Both the position numbers and the translations under genes were made by a program. This document shows positions 50,989-59,752 of a DNA stretch of 64,000 nt, one piece after another. The DNA is from CAYSRM01 sp964475205 (lineage in GTDB: Bacteria; Verrucomicrobiota; Kiritimatiellia; UBA8416; CAYSRM01), in assembly GCA_964475205.1 (NCBI GenBank), contig CAYYVQ010000006.1:1-64000 (forward strand), read 5' to 3'. The notes beneath the pieces are model-generated. The model did not search any database, was not told the DNA's origin, and saw only the letters and a program-made list of their open reading frames with translations. Each line of letters begins with the position of its first letter. The stretch's first letter is position 1.

Positions 50989-51798
50989 CTACGGCCGGGG
51001 GCGGGGCAGGGTTCTGAATGTTTTGGGCGAGACGCCGGTCGCTTTTTTGAAAACTTTCGAGAGATGGAACCCGTCGGCGAAACCCAGGTCGGCGGCAATC
51101 ACCTCCAGCGTGTCGTTGCCGTGCCAGAGCCGTTCCTTGGCTTTCTCGATGCGTCTGCGTTGACGGTACCGGGCCGGGGAAATGCCCATGTGTTCGATGA
51201 ACAGGCGTGTAAACCGGGTTCGTTCCAAATGGGTTAGAGCGGCCAGTTCCGCAACGCTTACCTTCTCGTTCAAGCGGATGTTCATGCGTTCCAGCGCCGT
51301 TCGGATTCTCTGCAAACCCTCGCGCTTGCGTGTCATGGCGTCCGGATCCGCCGTGCGCACGATCGGCGCCAGAAGCTGGAGCAGCAGTCCGTTGACTTCA
51401 AAAGTCTCGCCGGGGCCGCCGCTGCCACGGGCCGTACGAATGCGATCCATCAATTCCAAGGCGAATGCGGGCTCCACACGCGCTTCGTATTGGCACGGGA
51501 GCCAGTCGAAAAGCTGCGTGCCCCCGAACAGCTCGGCGCGGAAATGAACCCAATGCTGCATGAGCCGTTTCGGGCAACGGTGCGAAATGGTCGTATGCGC
51601 AGGAATGGCGTGCAGGAACCCCGGTCGCAGTTTGTAGTCGCGTCCATGATGGGTTACGATGCCAAACCCCGACTCCGCATAGTACAGGCGGCATACATCG
51701 TCGCTGTAGTTGTCGTGATTCCAACGCGGCGTCAACAGCGACCGCTTGCAGACGGTCACCTCAATGCGCAACGACGACAGAATGGGATCACATGCCAT
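50989..51798 (-). CDS. AraC-family transcriptional regulator
   Basis: The 269-aa protein has an N-terminal cupin-like sensing region (GFGIVTHHGRDYKLRPGFLHAIPAHT) and a C-terminal pair of helix-turn-helix motifs (SVAELAALTHLERTRFTRLFIEHMGISPARY; DTLEVIAADLGFADGFHLSKVFKKATGVSPKTFR), the AraC/XylS pattern. I chose the ATG giving MACDPILSS, preceded by AGGAAAGG; the frame continues to 51912. It is divergent from the UroD-like gene at 52071, which is its probable target. Third codon positions are richer in G and C than in neighbouring genes. Confidence 0.9.
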   Translation of the reverse strand: MACDPILSSLRIEVTVCKRSLLTPRWNHDNYSDDVCRLYYAESGFGIVTHHGRDYKLRPGFLHAIPAHTTISHRCPKRLMQHWVHFRAELFGGTQLFDWLPCQYEARVEPAFALELMDRIRTARGSGGPGETFEVNGLLLQLLAPIVRTADPDAMTRKREGLQRIRTALERMNIRLNEKVSVAELAALTHLERTRFTRLFIEHMGISPARYRQRRRIEKAKERLWHGNDTLEVIAADLGFADGFHLSKVFKKATGVSPKTFRTLPRPRP

Positions 51799-52070
51799 AA
51801 GAGAGCCTTTCCTGAAACCTGTTCTCGCAAAAATATTGGCGCACAAATGTACATGTTTACGCGCCATGTGTCCATGGCCGATTTTAGCGGGAGACGCTAG
51901 GGTATATTCCACTGTCGTTATCGGGCGTCTAAAACGATGAAGGCGGTGTCAGAAGTATTACGGACAATGACAACGGGAATCCGGTTGACGAGAGCGTGAG
52001 GCACGATAGGGAAGCCAGCTTTGACAGGACGACCTGCAATGAAAGGAGCGATGATGAAAGGGAAAGTCGA
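51799..52070. promoter_or_regulatory. Divergent control region between araC-type gene and UroD-like gene
   Basis: The 272-bp gap separates two divergent starts and is the natural place for the regulator's binding sites. I cannot identify specific operators by eye. The layout alone supports local regulation. Confidence 0.4.
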
Positions 52071-53306
52071 ATGTCTCTAAAACAGGATCGACTGGTGATT
52101 CGGGAATTGGCAACTCGTGTGGCCGAGTTCGCTGCCGACCCGGATCAGGAGGGAAAACGGCGCTTGTGGCGCGCCTTGAACGGATTGCGGCCGGAGCGGC
52201 CGATGGTTATGATCGCTCAGGTTCCCTGGCACGAGATGAATCAGGACGATGCGCTGACCTTGCGCTGCGAGGATCCCGGAATCCGCGAGTACGAAAAGAC
52301 ATTGCGTAGAAGTCTGTTTCAGGCCGGGCATTTTCCGGTCGACAAGGTTGTCGAGCCTTTCGTCAATGTATCCAAGGCCATCGAAAACAGCGCCTTCGGT
52401 ATCCGGCAGCGCGACGAAACGGCCGTGAGCGATCCCGCCAATGCGATCGTGGGCCACAAATACGAAAACCAGTTGGAAACCGACGCCGATTTGGAGAAGA
52501 TTCAGCCGCCGCGAATTGTTCATAACGAGGCCGAGACCGAACGACGTCTGGCCAAGGCGCATGAACTGTTCGACGGGGTGCTCGATGTTAGATTGCAAGG
52601 GGTCGGGTGCCGCTATCCGCTGTGGGACTGGATTGCGACATGGATGGGGGTTGAAAACGCGCTGTACGCGCTGGTGGACCGGCCCGATTTCATGTATCAC
52701 GTGCTTGCGCGCATGACGGACAACTGTCTGAGCCAGATCGATCAACTGGAAGAGATCGGAGGGTTTTGCGAGCCGCAATCGGAAATTCACTGTTCCGGCG
52801 CCTATACAGACGATCTGCCCGCGCCTGGCTATACACCCGGCAAGCCGCGAGCCAGGGATTTATGGATGTATGGCATGGCACAGATGTTTTCGAGTGTTTC
52901 GCCTGACATGTTCAGGGGGTTCGAGGTGGATTATATCCGCCGCATTTGCGAGCGGTTCGGACGGGTGTACTACGGATGTTGCGAACCGTTGGACGATCGC
53001 ATGACCGAGGTGCGAATGATCCCCAACGTGCGCAAGGTGTCCATGAGTCCGTGGGCCAACCAGGAACGCGGAGCACGGGAAATCGGCTCGGATTACGTTT
53101 TTTCGCGCAAGCCCAATCCAGCTTTGCTGGCCGGCGAACGGTTCGATGCGCAGGCTGTGCGCGTCGATTTGGAAGCAACGAAGGAACTCTGCGAACGGCA
53201 TGGCTGTCCGCTGGAGTTTATACTCAAGGATATCAGTACGATACGCTACAAACCCGAGCGTCTGTTCGAATGGGCGCGCATCGCCATGGATGTGGCACGT
53301 CAATAG
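52071..53306 (+). CDS. Uroporphyrinogen decarboxylase-like protein, first of the accessory region
   Basis: This 411-aa protein is related to the UroD/methyltransferase superfamily found in many copies in Lentisphaerota and relatives. Landmarks are VAEFAADPDQEGKRRLWRALNGL near the start, EIHCSGAYTDDLPAPGYTPG, and VYYGCCEPLDDRM with possible metal-binding Cys residues. The family probably handles methyl transfer or demethylation of unusual substrates rather than haem. The chosen ATG gives MSLKQDRLV; the frame begins at 51996. Base usage differs from surrounding genes (strong G/C third positions), suggesting transfer together with the araC-type gene. Confidence 0.78.
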   Translation: MSLKQDRLVIRELATRVAEFAADPDQEGKRRLWRALNGLRPERPMVMIAQVPWHEMNQDDALTLRCEDPGIREYEKTLRRSLFQAGHFPVDKVVEPFVNVSKAIENSAFGIRQRDETAVSDPANAIVGHKYENQLETDADLEKIQPPRIVHNEAETERRLAKAHELFDGVLDVRLQGVGCRYPLWDWIATWMGVENALYALVDRPDFMYHVLARMTDNCLSQIDQLEEIGGFCEPQSEIHCSGAYTDDLPAPGYTPGKPRARDLWMYGMAQMFSSVSPDMFRGFEVDYIRRICERFGRVYYGCCEPLDDRMTEVRMIPNVRKVSMSPWANQERGAREIGSDYVFSRKPNPALLAGERFDAQAVRVDLEATKELCERHGCPLEFILKDISTIRYKPERLFEWARIAMDVARQ

Positions 53307-53397
53307 GTCGATCCGCCACCTTCAGCTCACGCGCCTGTTTTGCAGTTTGAGGCCAGCGGTTTCTCGTTATAGACGCGTTTATTGTTTCGTACAGCTT

Positions 53398-54438
53398 TCA
53401 GTTTGTGGATTTTTGACGGTGTTCTTTTCCGTAACGGCATGCCTCATCGAGAAAGGCTTCTATGTTTTCCAGGGGCGTACCCTTTACGATGCCATTGCCT
53501 GCAGCAATGCACATCCGTCCTTCGTGACGATCGAACGTATCGATGAGAAACCTGACTTCTTCCCGCACCCCTTCGGGCGATTTCTCCTGTAAAGTATGCT
53601 GCACGTCAATGCCGGACAGAAACGTTATCTTTCCGCCGTATGCTTCTGCTACCTCTTTTTCATCCATCGCGAATTTCTGCACAGGGTGCAGCACGTCGAC
53701 CCCCGAGGCAATCAGGTCGTCCATCAACGGAGTGTTGTTACCGCAACTGTGTAACCAGAAATGAAGGTTTCCCCTTTTTACCGATTGAGAAACCCGGCAA
53801 TAGAAAGGAGCAATCTGTTCATGGAAAACTTCCGGACTCATCATTGGCGATGTCTGATGCCCCAGATCGTCACTCGTCCAGAACCCGTCCGGACTGAACA
53901 GGCGGACAGCTTCATCAATATATGCACAGTAAGTGTTGCACAACGCCTCGTAAAGCCTGTTCAGGTTTTCCCTGTCCGTATAGAAGTCGCATAGCAGGTT
54001 TTCCATTCCGCGTAGCCCCCACGGCATTTCAAAGAACAGGCGCCACCAGCCGAAAAGTATGTAGCGGTCATTCTTTCTGGCCTCCGCCACTTTGTCTGCC
54101 ATGGTGTGCAGACCGGTATCGTTTTCTGGGGCGGGCAGTTTTTCAATAAATTCATCCAATTTGCTCCAGTCGTCGATAACGCCGCCGGAATCATGCCCGC
54201 CCGTTGCGCCCCATTCCCATGATAAATTCATGCTGTCGGGTTTTGCCGGGTTAGGCAAAAAGAACTGCTCCACATCTTCGGGATATTTGTCGAATCTGTT
54301 GAGTTCATCACCGTGGGTTTCTCTCAGGCCTTCGCCCCACCATTTGGCGCGCACCAGTGGTATGCGAGAGGGATAGTTCCCTTCGACTGCTTTTACAACT
54401 TCGTTTTTTGTTAGAGGTGCGATTTTTTCACCGCTCAT
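53398..54438 (-). CDS. Uroporphyrinogen decarboxylase-family protein, second copy
   Basis: The 346-aa protein shows the UroD superfamily pattern with HFWLHSCGNNTPLMDDLIASG (a zinc-type His/Cys segment) and CIAAGNGIVKGTPLENIEAFLDEA at the end, as in corrinoid-dependent methyltransferases. WWRLFFEMPWGLRGMENLL is a typical mid-region. I chose the ATG giving MSGEKIAPL with AAAGGAGA upstream. It lies 34 bp after the broken ThuA gene, probably in one unit, and converges on the previous UroD-like gene. Confidence 0.83.
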   Translation of the reverse strand: MSGEKIAPLTKNEVVKAVEGNYPSRIPLVRAKWWGEGLRETHGDELNRFDKYPEDVEQFFLPNPAKPDSMNLSWEWGATGGHDSGGVIDDWSKLDEFIEKLPAPENDTGLHTMADKVAEARKNDRYILFGWWRLFFEMPWGLRGMENLLCDFYTDRENLNRLYEALCNTYCAYIDEAVRLFSPDGFWTSDDLGHQTSPMMSPEVFHEQIAPFYCRVSQSVKRGNLHFWLHSCGNNTPLMDDLIASGVDVLHPVQKFAMDEKEVAEAYGGKITFLSGIDVQHTLQEKSPEGVREEVRFLIDTFDRHEGRMCIAAGNGIVKGTPLENIEAFLDEACRYGKEHRQKSTN

Positions 54439-54472
54439 AGCCAGTTCTCCTTTCAAGCTTGTCCCACCGCCC

Positions 54473-54754
54473 CTATTCGCGGATTAAGTCGAAGTCCGCA
54501 TTAACATGACCGAGCGAGGCGAAGAACATTCGCCCCTGACCAAAAGGCCTGGTCCGTGCCTGCACAATCAGGTCAGCTTCCTTCATCAGCTTCTCGTCAA
54601 GATAAACATCAACAGTATCGCTTACCTCCACTTTCATTCCGATTTCCTTGAGTTTATCCGAAAATCTTGCAGCGCATTGCTCCGGTTCGTGCCTACTCCA
54701 TCCGCCCCACACTATAAGAGCGCTTTTCGTCGCGCTGAGTGTTGGTATATCCAT
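54473..54754 (-). pseudogene. ThuA-like gene with large internal deletion
   Basis: The first 60 residues (SALIVWGGWSRHEPEQCAARF, EKLMKEADLIVQ) match the N-terminus of ThuA-domain proteins, and the last 27 (RPFGQGRMFFASLGHVNAD) match their C-terminus. The roughly 130-residue centre with the GGxHGG region is missing. The frame is intact, giving a 93-aa product that cannot form the ThuA fold. ThuA proteins act in sugar metabolism. The gene lies between the second UroD-like gene and repeat sequences. Confidence 0.75.
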
Positions 54755-54810
54755 AGCTTTCCTCTTGCCGTGTAAGAATCAGAGCAAAATACAGAAAATA
54801 AATGGCGGGT

Positions 54811-54960
54811 TCAACCTATATTCGGCAGTTGCCGAGTTTGCCGCAGCAGCGCCTGCCTGTGCGTACCGCACACAGACAGGAGGCTTGCGTCGTTTCGCTA
54901 TAGCAGCCTATGCGCAGACGCTTGCCACTCTCATTACGAAGTTGATGAATAGATCAGGTT
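54811..54960 (+). repeat. Diverged relative of the 233-bp repeat joined to element end
   Basis: It contains CGGCAGTTGCCGAGTTTGC (54823-54841), identical to 449-467 in the 233-bp repeat, followed by diverged sequence. It ends with CATTACGAAGTTG and the terminal motif at 54945-54960, which match the left end of the MITE-like element read backwards. It seems to be a composite of two repeat families. Confidence 0.65.
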
Positions 54961-54992
54961 GATGCGCTTGCAGGGATTTTGTCGTGAATCTA

Positions 54993-56159
54993 TCAATTCG
55001 CAGTTCCCCCGTTTTTTTTCTCGAAATCCTCGTAATCGTATTCGTATACCTTCTCGATATCCCCGGTGTCGGAATCGAAAAGATAGACATCAGGCAGACT
55101 TAGCCCGTTAAAAGTTGTGCTCTTAACCATGGTATAATGAGCCATATCCCGAAAAATCAGTTTCATACCTGTCTCCAGCGGATGCCTGAACGAGTAATCC
55201 CCGATTATGTCACCCGCCAGGCATGTATTTCCTCCAAGCCGGTACTCGTTGGCAAAAGCGCCCGGTTGTCCCGCTCCCACCACTTCAGGCCTGTACGGCA
55301 TTTCCAGAACATCAGGCATGTGCGCGCTTGCCGATGTGTCAAGTATGGCAACCTGCTTCCGGTTTTCGATCACGTCAAGAACGGATGCAACAAGGGCGCC
55401 TGCATTCAATACCATCGCCTCGCCGGGTTCAAGATAGACCTGGATATCATATTTTTTCTTAATGCGCGTAATCTCGGAACAAAGCAACTCCCGGTCATAA
55501 TCAGGGCGTGTAATATGGTGTCCCCCCCCGATATTCAGCCACCCGGCAAGTTTCAGCAGACTGCCAAACTGACGCTCAACCTCCCTGAGTGTCCTGGCCA
55601 GGGCCCCGGCGTCTGCCTCACACAGCGTATGAAAATGCAACCCGTCCAGTCCGGCCATATCTTCAATTTTAATTTTTTCCTGCCTTACGCCAAGACGGGA
55701 GCACTCGGCACAGGGGTCATACAGGGAAACTTCTGTTTCCGAATGCATCGGATTGAGCCTTAGTCCTCTTTCTGCATATTTGCTGGACGCATCGAGTTGA
55801 GGCGCAAAATGCCTCAACTGGGCAAGAGAATTGAAAACTATGTGGTCAGCGCAGGTGAGAAGTTCATCGAATTCGCCTTCCTTGTACGCCGGGGCGCATA
55901 TGTGAACTTCTTTCCCGAAATATTTTTTTCCAAGCCGCGCCTCATTAAGAGAGCTGGAGGTAACCCCGTCAAGGCGCCTGCGAACAAGAGAAAATAACGG
56001 ACAGAATGCAAAGGCCTTCAATGCAAGAAGTATTCTGCATCCCGTGCTGCGTCTTATTCCGTCCAGGATCTCCAGGTTGTGTTCAACTGCCCTGACGTCA
56101 ATAACGTGTGCGGGCGTATCAACCAAAGACAAGGGCAGGTGTTTTTCCCAGTCTTTCAC
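54993..56159 (-). CDS. nspC: Carboxynorspermidine decarboxylase
   Basis: The 388-aa PLP enzyme decarboxylates carboxynorspermidine or carboxyspermidine in polyamine synthesis. It belongs to the alanine racemase-type fold: LLALKAFAF with the PLP-binding Lys near residue 48, GLHFHTLCEADAG, GWLNIGGGHHITRPDYD and VYLEPGEAMVLNAG as active-site segments. It starts at a GTG that overlaps the stop of the upstream gene (GTGA), so translation is coupled. Confidence 0.93.
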   Translation of the reverse strand: MKDWEKHLPLSLVDTPAHVIDVRAVEHNLEILDGIRRSTGCRILLALKAFAFCPLFSLVRRRLDGVTSSSLNEARLGKKYFGKEVHICAPAYKEGEFDELLTCADHIVFNSLAQLRHFAPQLDASSKYAERGLRLNPMHSETEVSLYDPCAECSRLGVRQEKIKIEDMAGLDGLHFHTLCEADAGALARTLREVERQFGSLLKLAGWLNIGGGHHITRPDYDRELLCSEITRIKKKYDIQVYLEPGEAMVLNAGALVASVLDVIENRKQVAILDTSASAHMPDVLEMPYRPEVVGAGQPGAFANEYRLGGNTCLAGDIIGDYSFRHPLETGMKLIFRDMAHYTMVKSTTFNGLSLPDVYLFDSDTGDIEKVYEYDYEDFEKKNGGTAN

Positions 56160-57358
56160 AGACTTTCAAGTCCTCCGTGGCCAGAGCGTTTTTCGACGAC
56201 ATGCGGCAATCCGTATTGACCAAGCTGATCCATGAACGGATTCGGGTCAAACTCTTCAACGTTGAACACTCCGCTGCCCGCCCAGACGCCCTCGAGCATA
56301 AGCTTCGCGCCGATCATCGCCGGAACACCAGTGGTATACGAAACCGCCTGGGCGCCGACGTCTTCAAAACACTCCTCATGATCGCAGATATTGTATATGT
56401 ACCGGGTTGTCTCCTTGCCGTCTTTTAATCCCGTTATCATACACCCGATACAGGTCTTACCCTTATACCCTTCCGCCAGGGAAGCGGGATCAGGCAGGAG
56501 GGCTTTCAGAAATTTCAACGGCACAATCTCTTTGCCTTCGTACTCTACCGGATCTATACGCGTCATACCGACATTCTGCAGAACCCGCAAATGCGCCAGA
56601 TAGTCGTCTCCAAAAGTCATCCAGAATCGTATCTGCTTGAGTCCCGGAATGTTTTCCACCAGCGATTCCATTTCTTCATGATAGAGAAGGTACATCTCGC
56701 GGGCGCCTATCTCCGGAAAATCGAACGAGCAATGAACCGACAGCGGATCAGTCTGCCGCCACTCGCCTTTCTGCCAATAGCTGCCGGGCTGGGTTATCTC
56801 GCGAATATTTATCTCAGGGTTGAAATTAGTGGCAAAAGGATGCCCGTGATCGCCTGCATTGCAATCCATAATATCGACAAGATGAATCTCGTCAAACAAC
56901 TCCTTCTGCGCATATGCGCAGAATACATTTGTAACTCCAGGATCAAAGCCGCATCCAAGCAAGGCGGTCAACCCTTTTTCCTTGAACCGTTCCCGGTAGT
57001 CCCACTGCCACTTGTAACAGAATTTTGCTTCGTCCCGCGGCTCGTAATTTGCCGTATCCAGATAGTTGACGCCCTGCTCAAGACATGCGTCCATTATCGG
57101 AAGATCCTGGTAGGGAAGCGCTACATTCACAACCAGCTCTGCTCCGGTATCCCTGATGAGCTTTGCGACCTGTTCGGGCCTGTCAGCATCGACCTTGGCA
57201 ACCTGTATCGGACGGTCCACAGACTCCTGAATAGCCCTGCACTTCTCAAGTGTCCGGCTGGCAAGACAGATATCTGTGAACACTTCCGGAACCCTTGCCA
57301 TCTTCCTTACCACAACACTTCCAACCCCGCCTGCCCCTATCACAAGAACCCTGCTCAT
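56156..57358 (-). CDS. Carboxynorspermidine synthase (saccharopine dehydrogenase family)
   Basis: The 400-aa enzyme condenses aspartate semialdehyde with a diamine using NADPH. It starts VLVIGAGGVGSVVVRKMA, a Rossmann nucleotide-binding motif, and continues LDTANYEPRDEAKFCYKWQW, GCGFDPGVTNVFCAYA and DCNAGDHGHPFATNFN, as in carboxynorspermidine dehydrogenases. A GGAGGG ribosome-binding site precedes the ATG. Together with nspC it makes norspermidine or spermidine without S-adenosylmethionine decarboxylase. Confidence 0.93.
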   Translation of the reverse strand: MSRVLVIGAGGVGSVVVRKMARVPEVFTDICLASRTLEKCRAIQESVDRPIQVAKVDADRPEQVAKLIRDTGAELVVNVALPYQDLPIMDACLEQGVNYLDTANYEPRDEAKFCYKWQWDYRERFKEKGLTALLGCGFDPGVTNVFCAYAQKELFDEIHLVDIMDCNAGDHGHPFATNFNPEINIREITQPGSYWQKGEWRQTDPLSVHCSFDFPEIGAREMYLLYHEEMESLVENIPGLKQIRFWMTFGDDYLAHLRVLQNVGMTRIDPVEYEGKEIVPLKFLKALLPDPASLAEGYKGKTCIGCMITGLKDGKETTRYIYNICDHEECFEDVGAQAVSYTTGVPAMIGAKLMLEGVWAGSGVFNVEEFDPNPFMDQLGQYGLPHVVEKRSGHGGLESL

Positions 57359-57390
57359 AAATAACCCTCCCCCTTCTCTTCTCTGCTTCT

Positions 57391-58779
57391 TTACAGAAGC
57401 AAACTATCTTTCACTTCCGTGCCGGGCTCGATCTTCTCTTTCAGTATCTCCGGGTTCGCAATTACATGCGGATCAATCTCAATCTTGTGCTCGGGCACGC
57501 CGTCCTTATCACATGGGACTTCCACGCCGTTACTTTTCAGCCACCGGGCATGTTTCTTCATCATATCCCGTCTTGCAGTTTCGGGAGAGTCGTCTCCAGA
57601 TGCCCGTTTTACAGGTGAAAATTCATTTTCCCGCTTGAACTCCAGGTTCAAAACCTTGTCGGCGTCCGGGAGCACGTCGAAAATAAACTTTTCAAATTTA
57701 TACGCATTGGGCTCTTCGGGTTTAACTGTATCCCCATTGTCATCACAATAAGGGACTTTTTTGTGGGCAAGATGAAGAGGCAATCTTCCGGAAGCCTCCT
57801 GTTTGAGAAAATCATACGAAAACACGTGTATCGCAACACTGCCAAACCGGAACTTCAACTTGCCGCTATCTGTTCTGGCATACTTCTGTTCGTCGGAAAG
57901 CTCGCTGTATTCAGCCACTGCATATTTGCCATTTCTCCTGACAACCACCCCGACTCCTTCTTCCGGGTCCCTTTTTTCACAGACCTTCACCGAAACATCA
58001 GCCCGCCGCTCGCCGTGAAGACCTATAAAAACGGGATCAGCTATCTCCACAATGGGATTGTCGACCTGGAAATAAAAAAGTGTTTTCAAACCCCTGCTCT
58101 CAATGTCATCAAGCATGCCGCGGTTCTTAAGCGCAGAAAGCAAACCGCCATGTCCGTCCGGGCTCATAAAAATATGGTCCGGCCGGTCAAGCACAAATTT
58201 TCCGTCCCGCCACAGAGCCGGCCACATGTTCTGGGTAAAAAACTTTACCCTTTCAGGGTTTAGTCGCATCCAGTCATGTTGCTCAAAAAAGTCCCTGGTA
58301 TCTTTATCGTTAGCTTCACTGGTCATGATATAAAACGGTATTTGCGTGTTATATTTCTCCTCCAGAGCGGCTATCTTGTGAGCGTGAACATGAAACAGCG
58401 TTTTACCTGATACAGGCCCGATTGGGAAACAGCCCTTTGGGCCGTCAAATCCCAGGCGCGACCCCTGTCCTCCCGCAACAAGGATGCACCCCACTTCGCC
58501 ATCGGCCAGCATTTGTTCGCCCTTCTCTTTCATGGTCTGCCTGTCAAAATCCTCGTCGCCCACAACATCCGCCGGCTCCATTTTCCCCGGCGCAGTACCT
58601 TTTGAGCCAAGGCCTTCAAGCAATTCCTGCATCTGTTCAATATCGGCAAAATCTATTTTCTCAACCTGGAGGAGCAGGTTCCTTTTCTGTTCATCATCCA
58701 TTAATCCCCAGAACGAAAGAACATGCTCCTGCCCCCTGGTTCGCAATAATTCCATAGCTTCCTCATAATTAATGGCCAT
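57391..58779 (-). CDS. UTP-dependent sugar-1-phosphate uridylyltransferase (UDPGP family)
   Basis: The 462-aa enzyme has the eukaryote-like UDPGP fold. The N-terminal helix region is followed by LVAGGQGSRLGFDGPKGCFPIGPVSGKTLFH (nucleotide-binding loop), MTSEANDKDTRDFFEQHDW, and FMSPDGHGGLLSALKNRGM (substrate loop). It makes UDP-N-acetylglucosamine or UDP-glucose; the exact sugar is uncertain, although the sequence resembles N-acetylhexosamine pyrophosphorylases. I chose the ATG giving MAINYEEAM with AAAGGAG upstream. The same-strand polyamine genes start 33 bp beyond its stop. Confidence 0.88.
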   Translation of the reverse strand: MAINYEEAMELLRTRGQEHVLSFWGLMDDEQKRNLLLQVEKIDFADIEQMQELLEGLGSKGTAPGKMEPADVVGDEDFDRQTMKEKGEQMLADGEVGCILVAGGQGSRLGFDGPKGCFPIGPVSGKTLFHVHAHKIAALEEKYNTQIPFYIMTSEANDKDTRDFFEQHDWMRLNPERVKFFTQNMWPALWRDGKFVLDRPDHIFMSPDGHGGLLSALKNRGMLDDIESRGLKTLFYFQVDNPIVEIADPVFIGLHGERRADVSVKVCEKRDPEEGVGVVVRRNGKYAVAEYSELSDEQKYARTDSGKLKFRFGSVAIHVFSYDFLKQEASGRLPLHLAHKKVPYCDDNGDTVKPEEPNAYKFEKFIFDVLPDADKVLNLEFKRENEFSPVKRASGDDSPETARRDMMKKHARWLKSNGVEVPCDKDGVPEHKIEIDPHVIANPEILKEKIEPGTEVKDSLLL

Positions 58780-59006
58780 ACGCTCAGCTCCTTTGTTACC
58801 GTAATCAAAAGCCCCGGCCATAAATCGACCCGGATGTATCACTTTACAGAATATTGAGCCTCAACTCAAGATTCCGTATCGGTTAAAAGTCATATTTTGC
58901 GTTTTCAGTGTGCGCCGAGTCCTATAGAATAACTTTGAATCAAATTATAGCGCGAAGAATAATCAACCGCATATCTCAAGCTTTTTGGCAGATCCGGCAA
59001 CATGGT

Positions 59007-59735
59007 ATGAACAACGCAGGCGAAAGACTGGATAAACTGATTGCTTCATCAGGGGCGGCTTCCCGAAGAAAGGCCGCCGAACTTGTGGCGCAAGGCCGTG
59101 TCAAAGTCGACGGTATGGTGGCCACAGAGGCGGGCAGGCGTGTGCCCCCTTACATAAGCGTTGAGCTTGACAATAAGCCACTACCGCCTGCTTCAGCGGA
59201 AAAAAAGACAGTGGTCCTCAATAAACCGCGCGGTTATATTTGCAGTGCATCTTCTTCACAAGGCAAAACTGTTTACGACCTGGTTCCTGATCAAGGGCAC
59301 AGAATCGTCCCGGCAGGCAGACTTGATAAAAACAGCGAAGGGCTGCTCATATTGTCCAGCGATGGCGACCTCATCAATAAGCTTACCCACCCTCGTTATG
59401 AACATAAAAAAGTCTACCGCGTTACCGTTTCCGGCCTTGTAAACGACAAAACAATAGACAAGCTCAGGTCTATCAGGAATATAAACGGACAATCCATCTC
59501 CCCGTGCGGTGTCAAATATCTGAAAGCAGGCCTTGACCGTAATCGACATATCCTTGAAATAACTCTCGGCGAAGGACGGAAAAGACAGATAAGAGAAATG
59601 TGTTCTTCTGCAGCCTTGCGCGTTCATCGCCTTGTCAGGACCAGGGTGGGAAAACTTGGATTAAAACAGCTCGGTCTTGCGCCCGGCCAATGCAGGGAAT
59701 TGACGATGGAAGAAATACAGAAGCTGCTGGCGTAG
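59007..59735 (+). CDS. RsuA/RluB-family pseudouridine synthase
   Basis: The 242-aa protein has an S4 RNA-binding domain (RLDKLIASSGAASRRKAAELVAQGRVKVDG) and a catalytic domain with GRLDKNSEGLLILSSDG containing the catalytic Asp, plus KVYRVTVSGLV and GRKRQIREMCSSAALRVHRLVR. This is the RsuA/RluB/RluE/RluF subgroup that acts on rRNA. The chosen ATG gives MNNAGERLDK; the frame starts 33 codons earlier. It converges on the large membrane-TPR gene. Confidence 0.92.
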   Translation: MNNAGERLDKLIASSGAASRRKAAELVAQGRVKVDGMVATEAGRRVPPYISVELDNKPLPPASAEKKTVVLNKPRGYICSASSSQGKTVYDLVPDQGHRIVPAGRLDKNSEGLLILSSDGDLINKLTHPRYEHKKVYRVTVSGLVNDKTIDKLRSIRNINGQSISPCGVKYLKAGLDRNRHILEITLGEGRKRQIREMCSSAALRVHRLVRTRVGKLGLKQLGLAPGQCRELTMEEIQKLLA

Positions 59736-59752
59736 CCCGAATATTGGATGCG

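Noticed and set aside
49143..54960. Integrative element or prophage using tRNA-Val as attachment site
   Set aside because: No integrase, phage gene or duplicated tRNA end with direct repeat at a distance was found.
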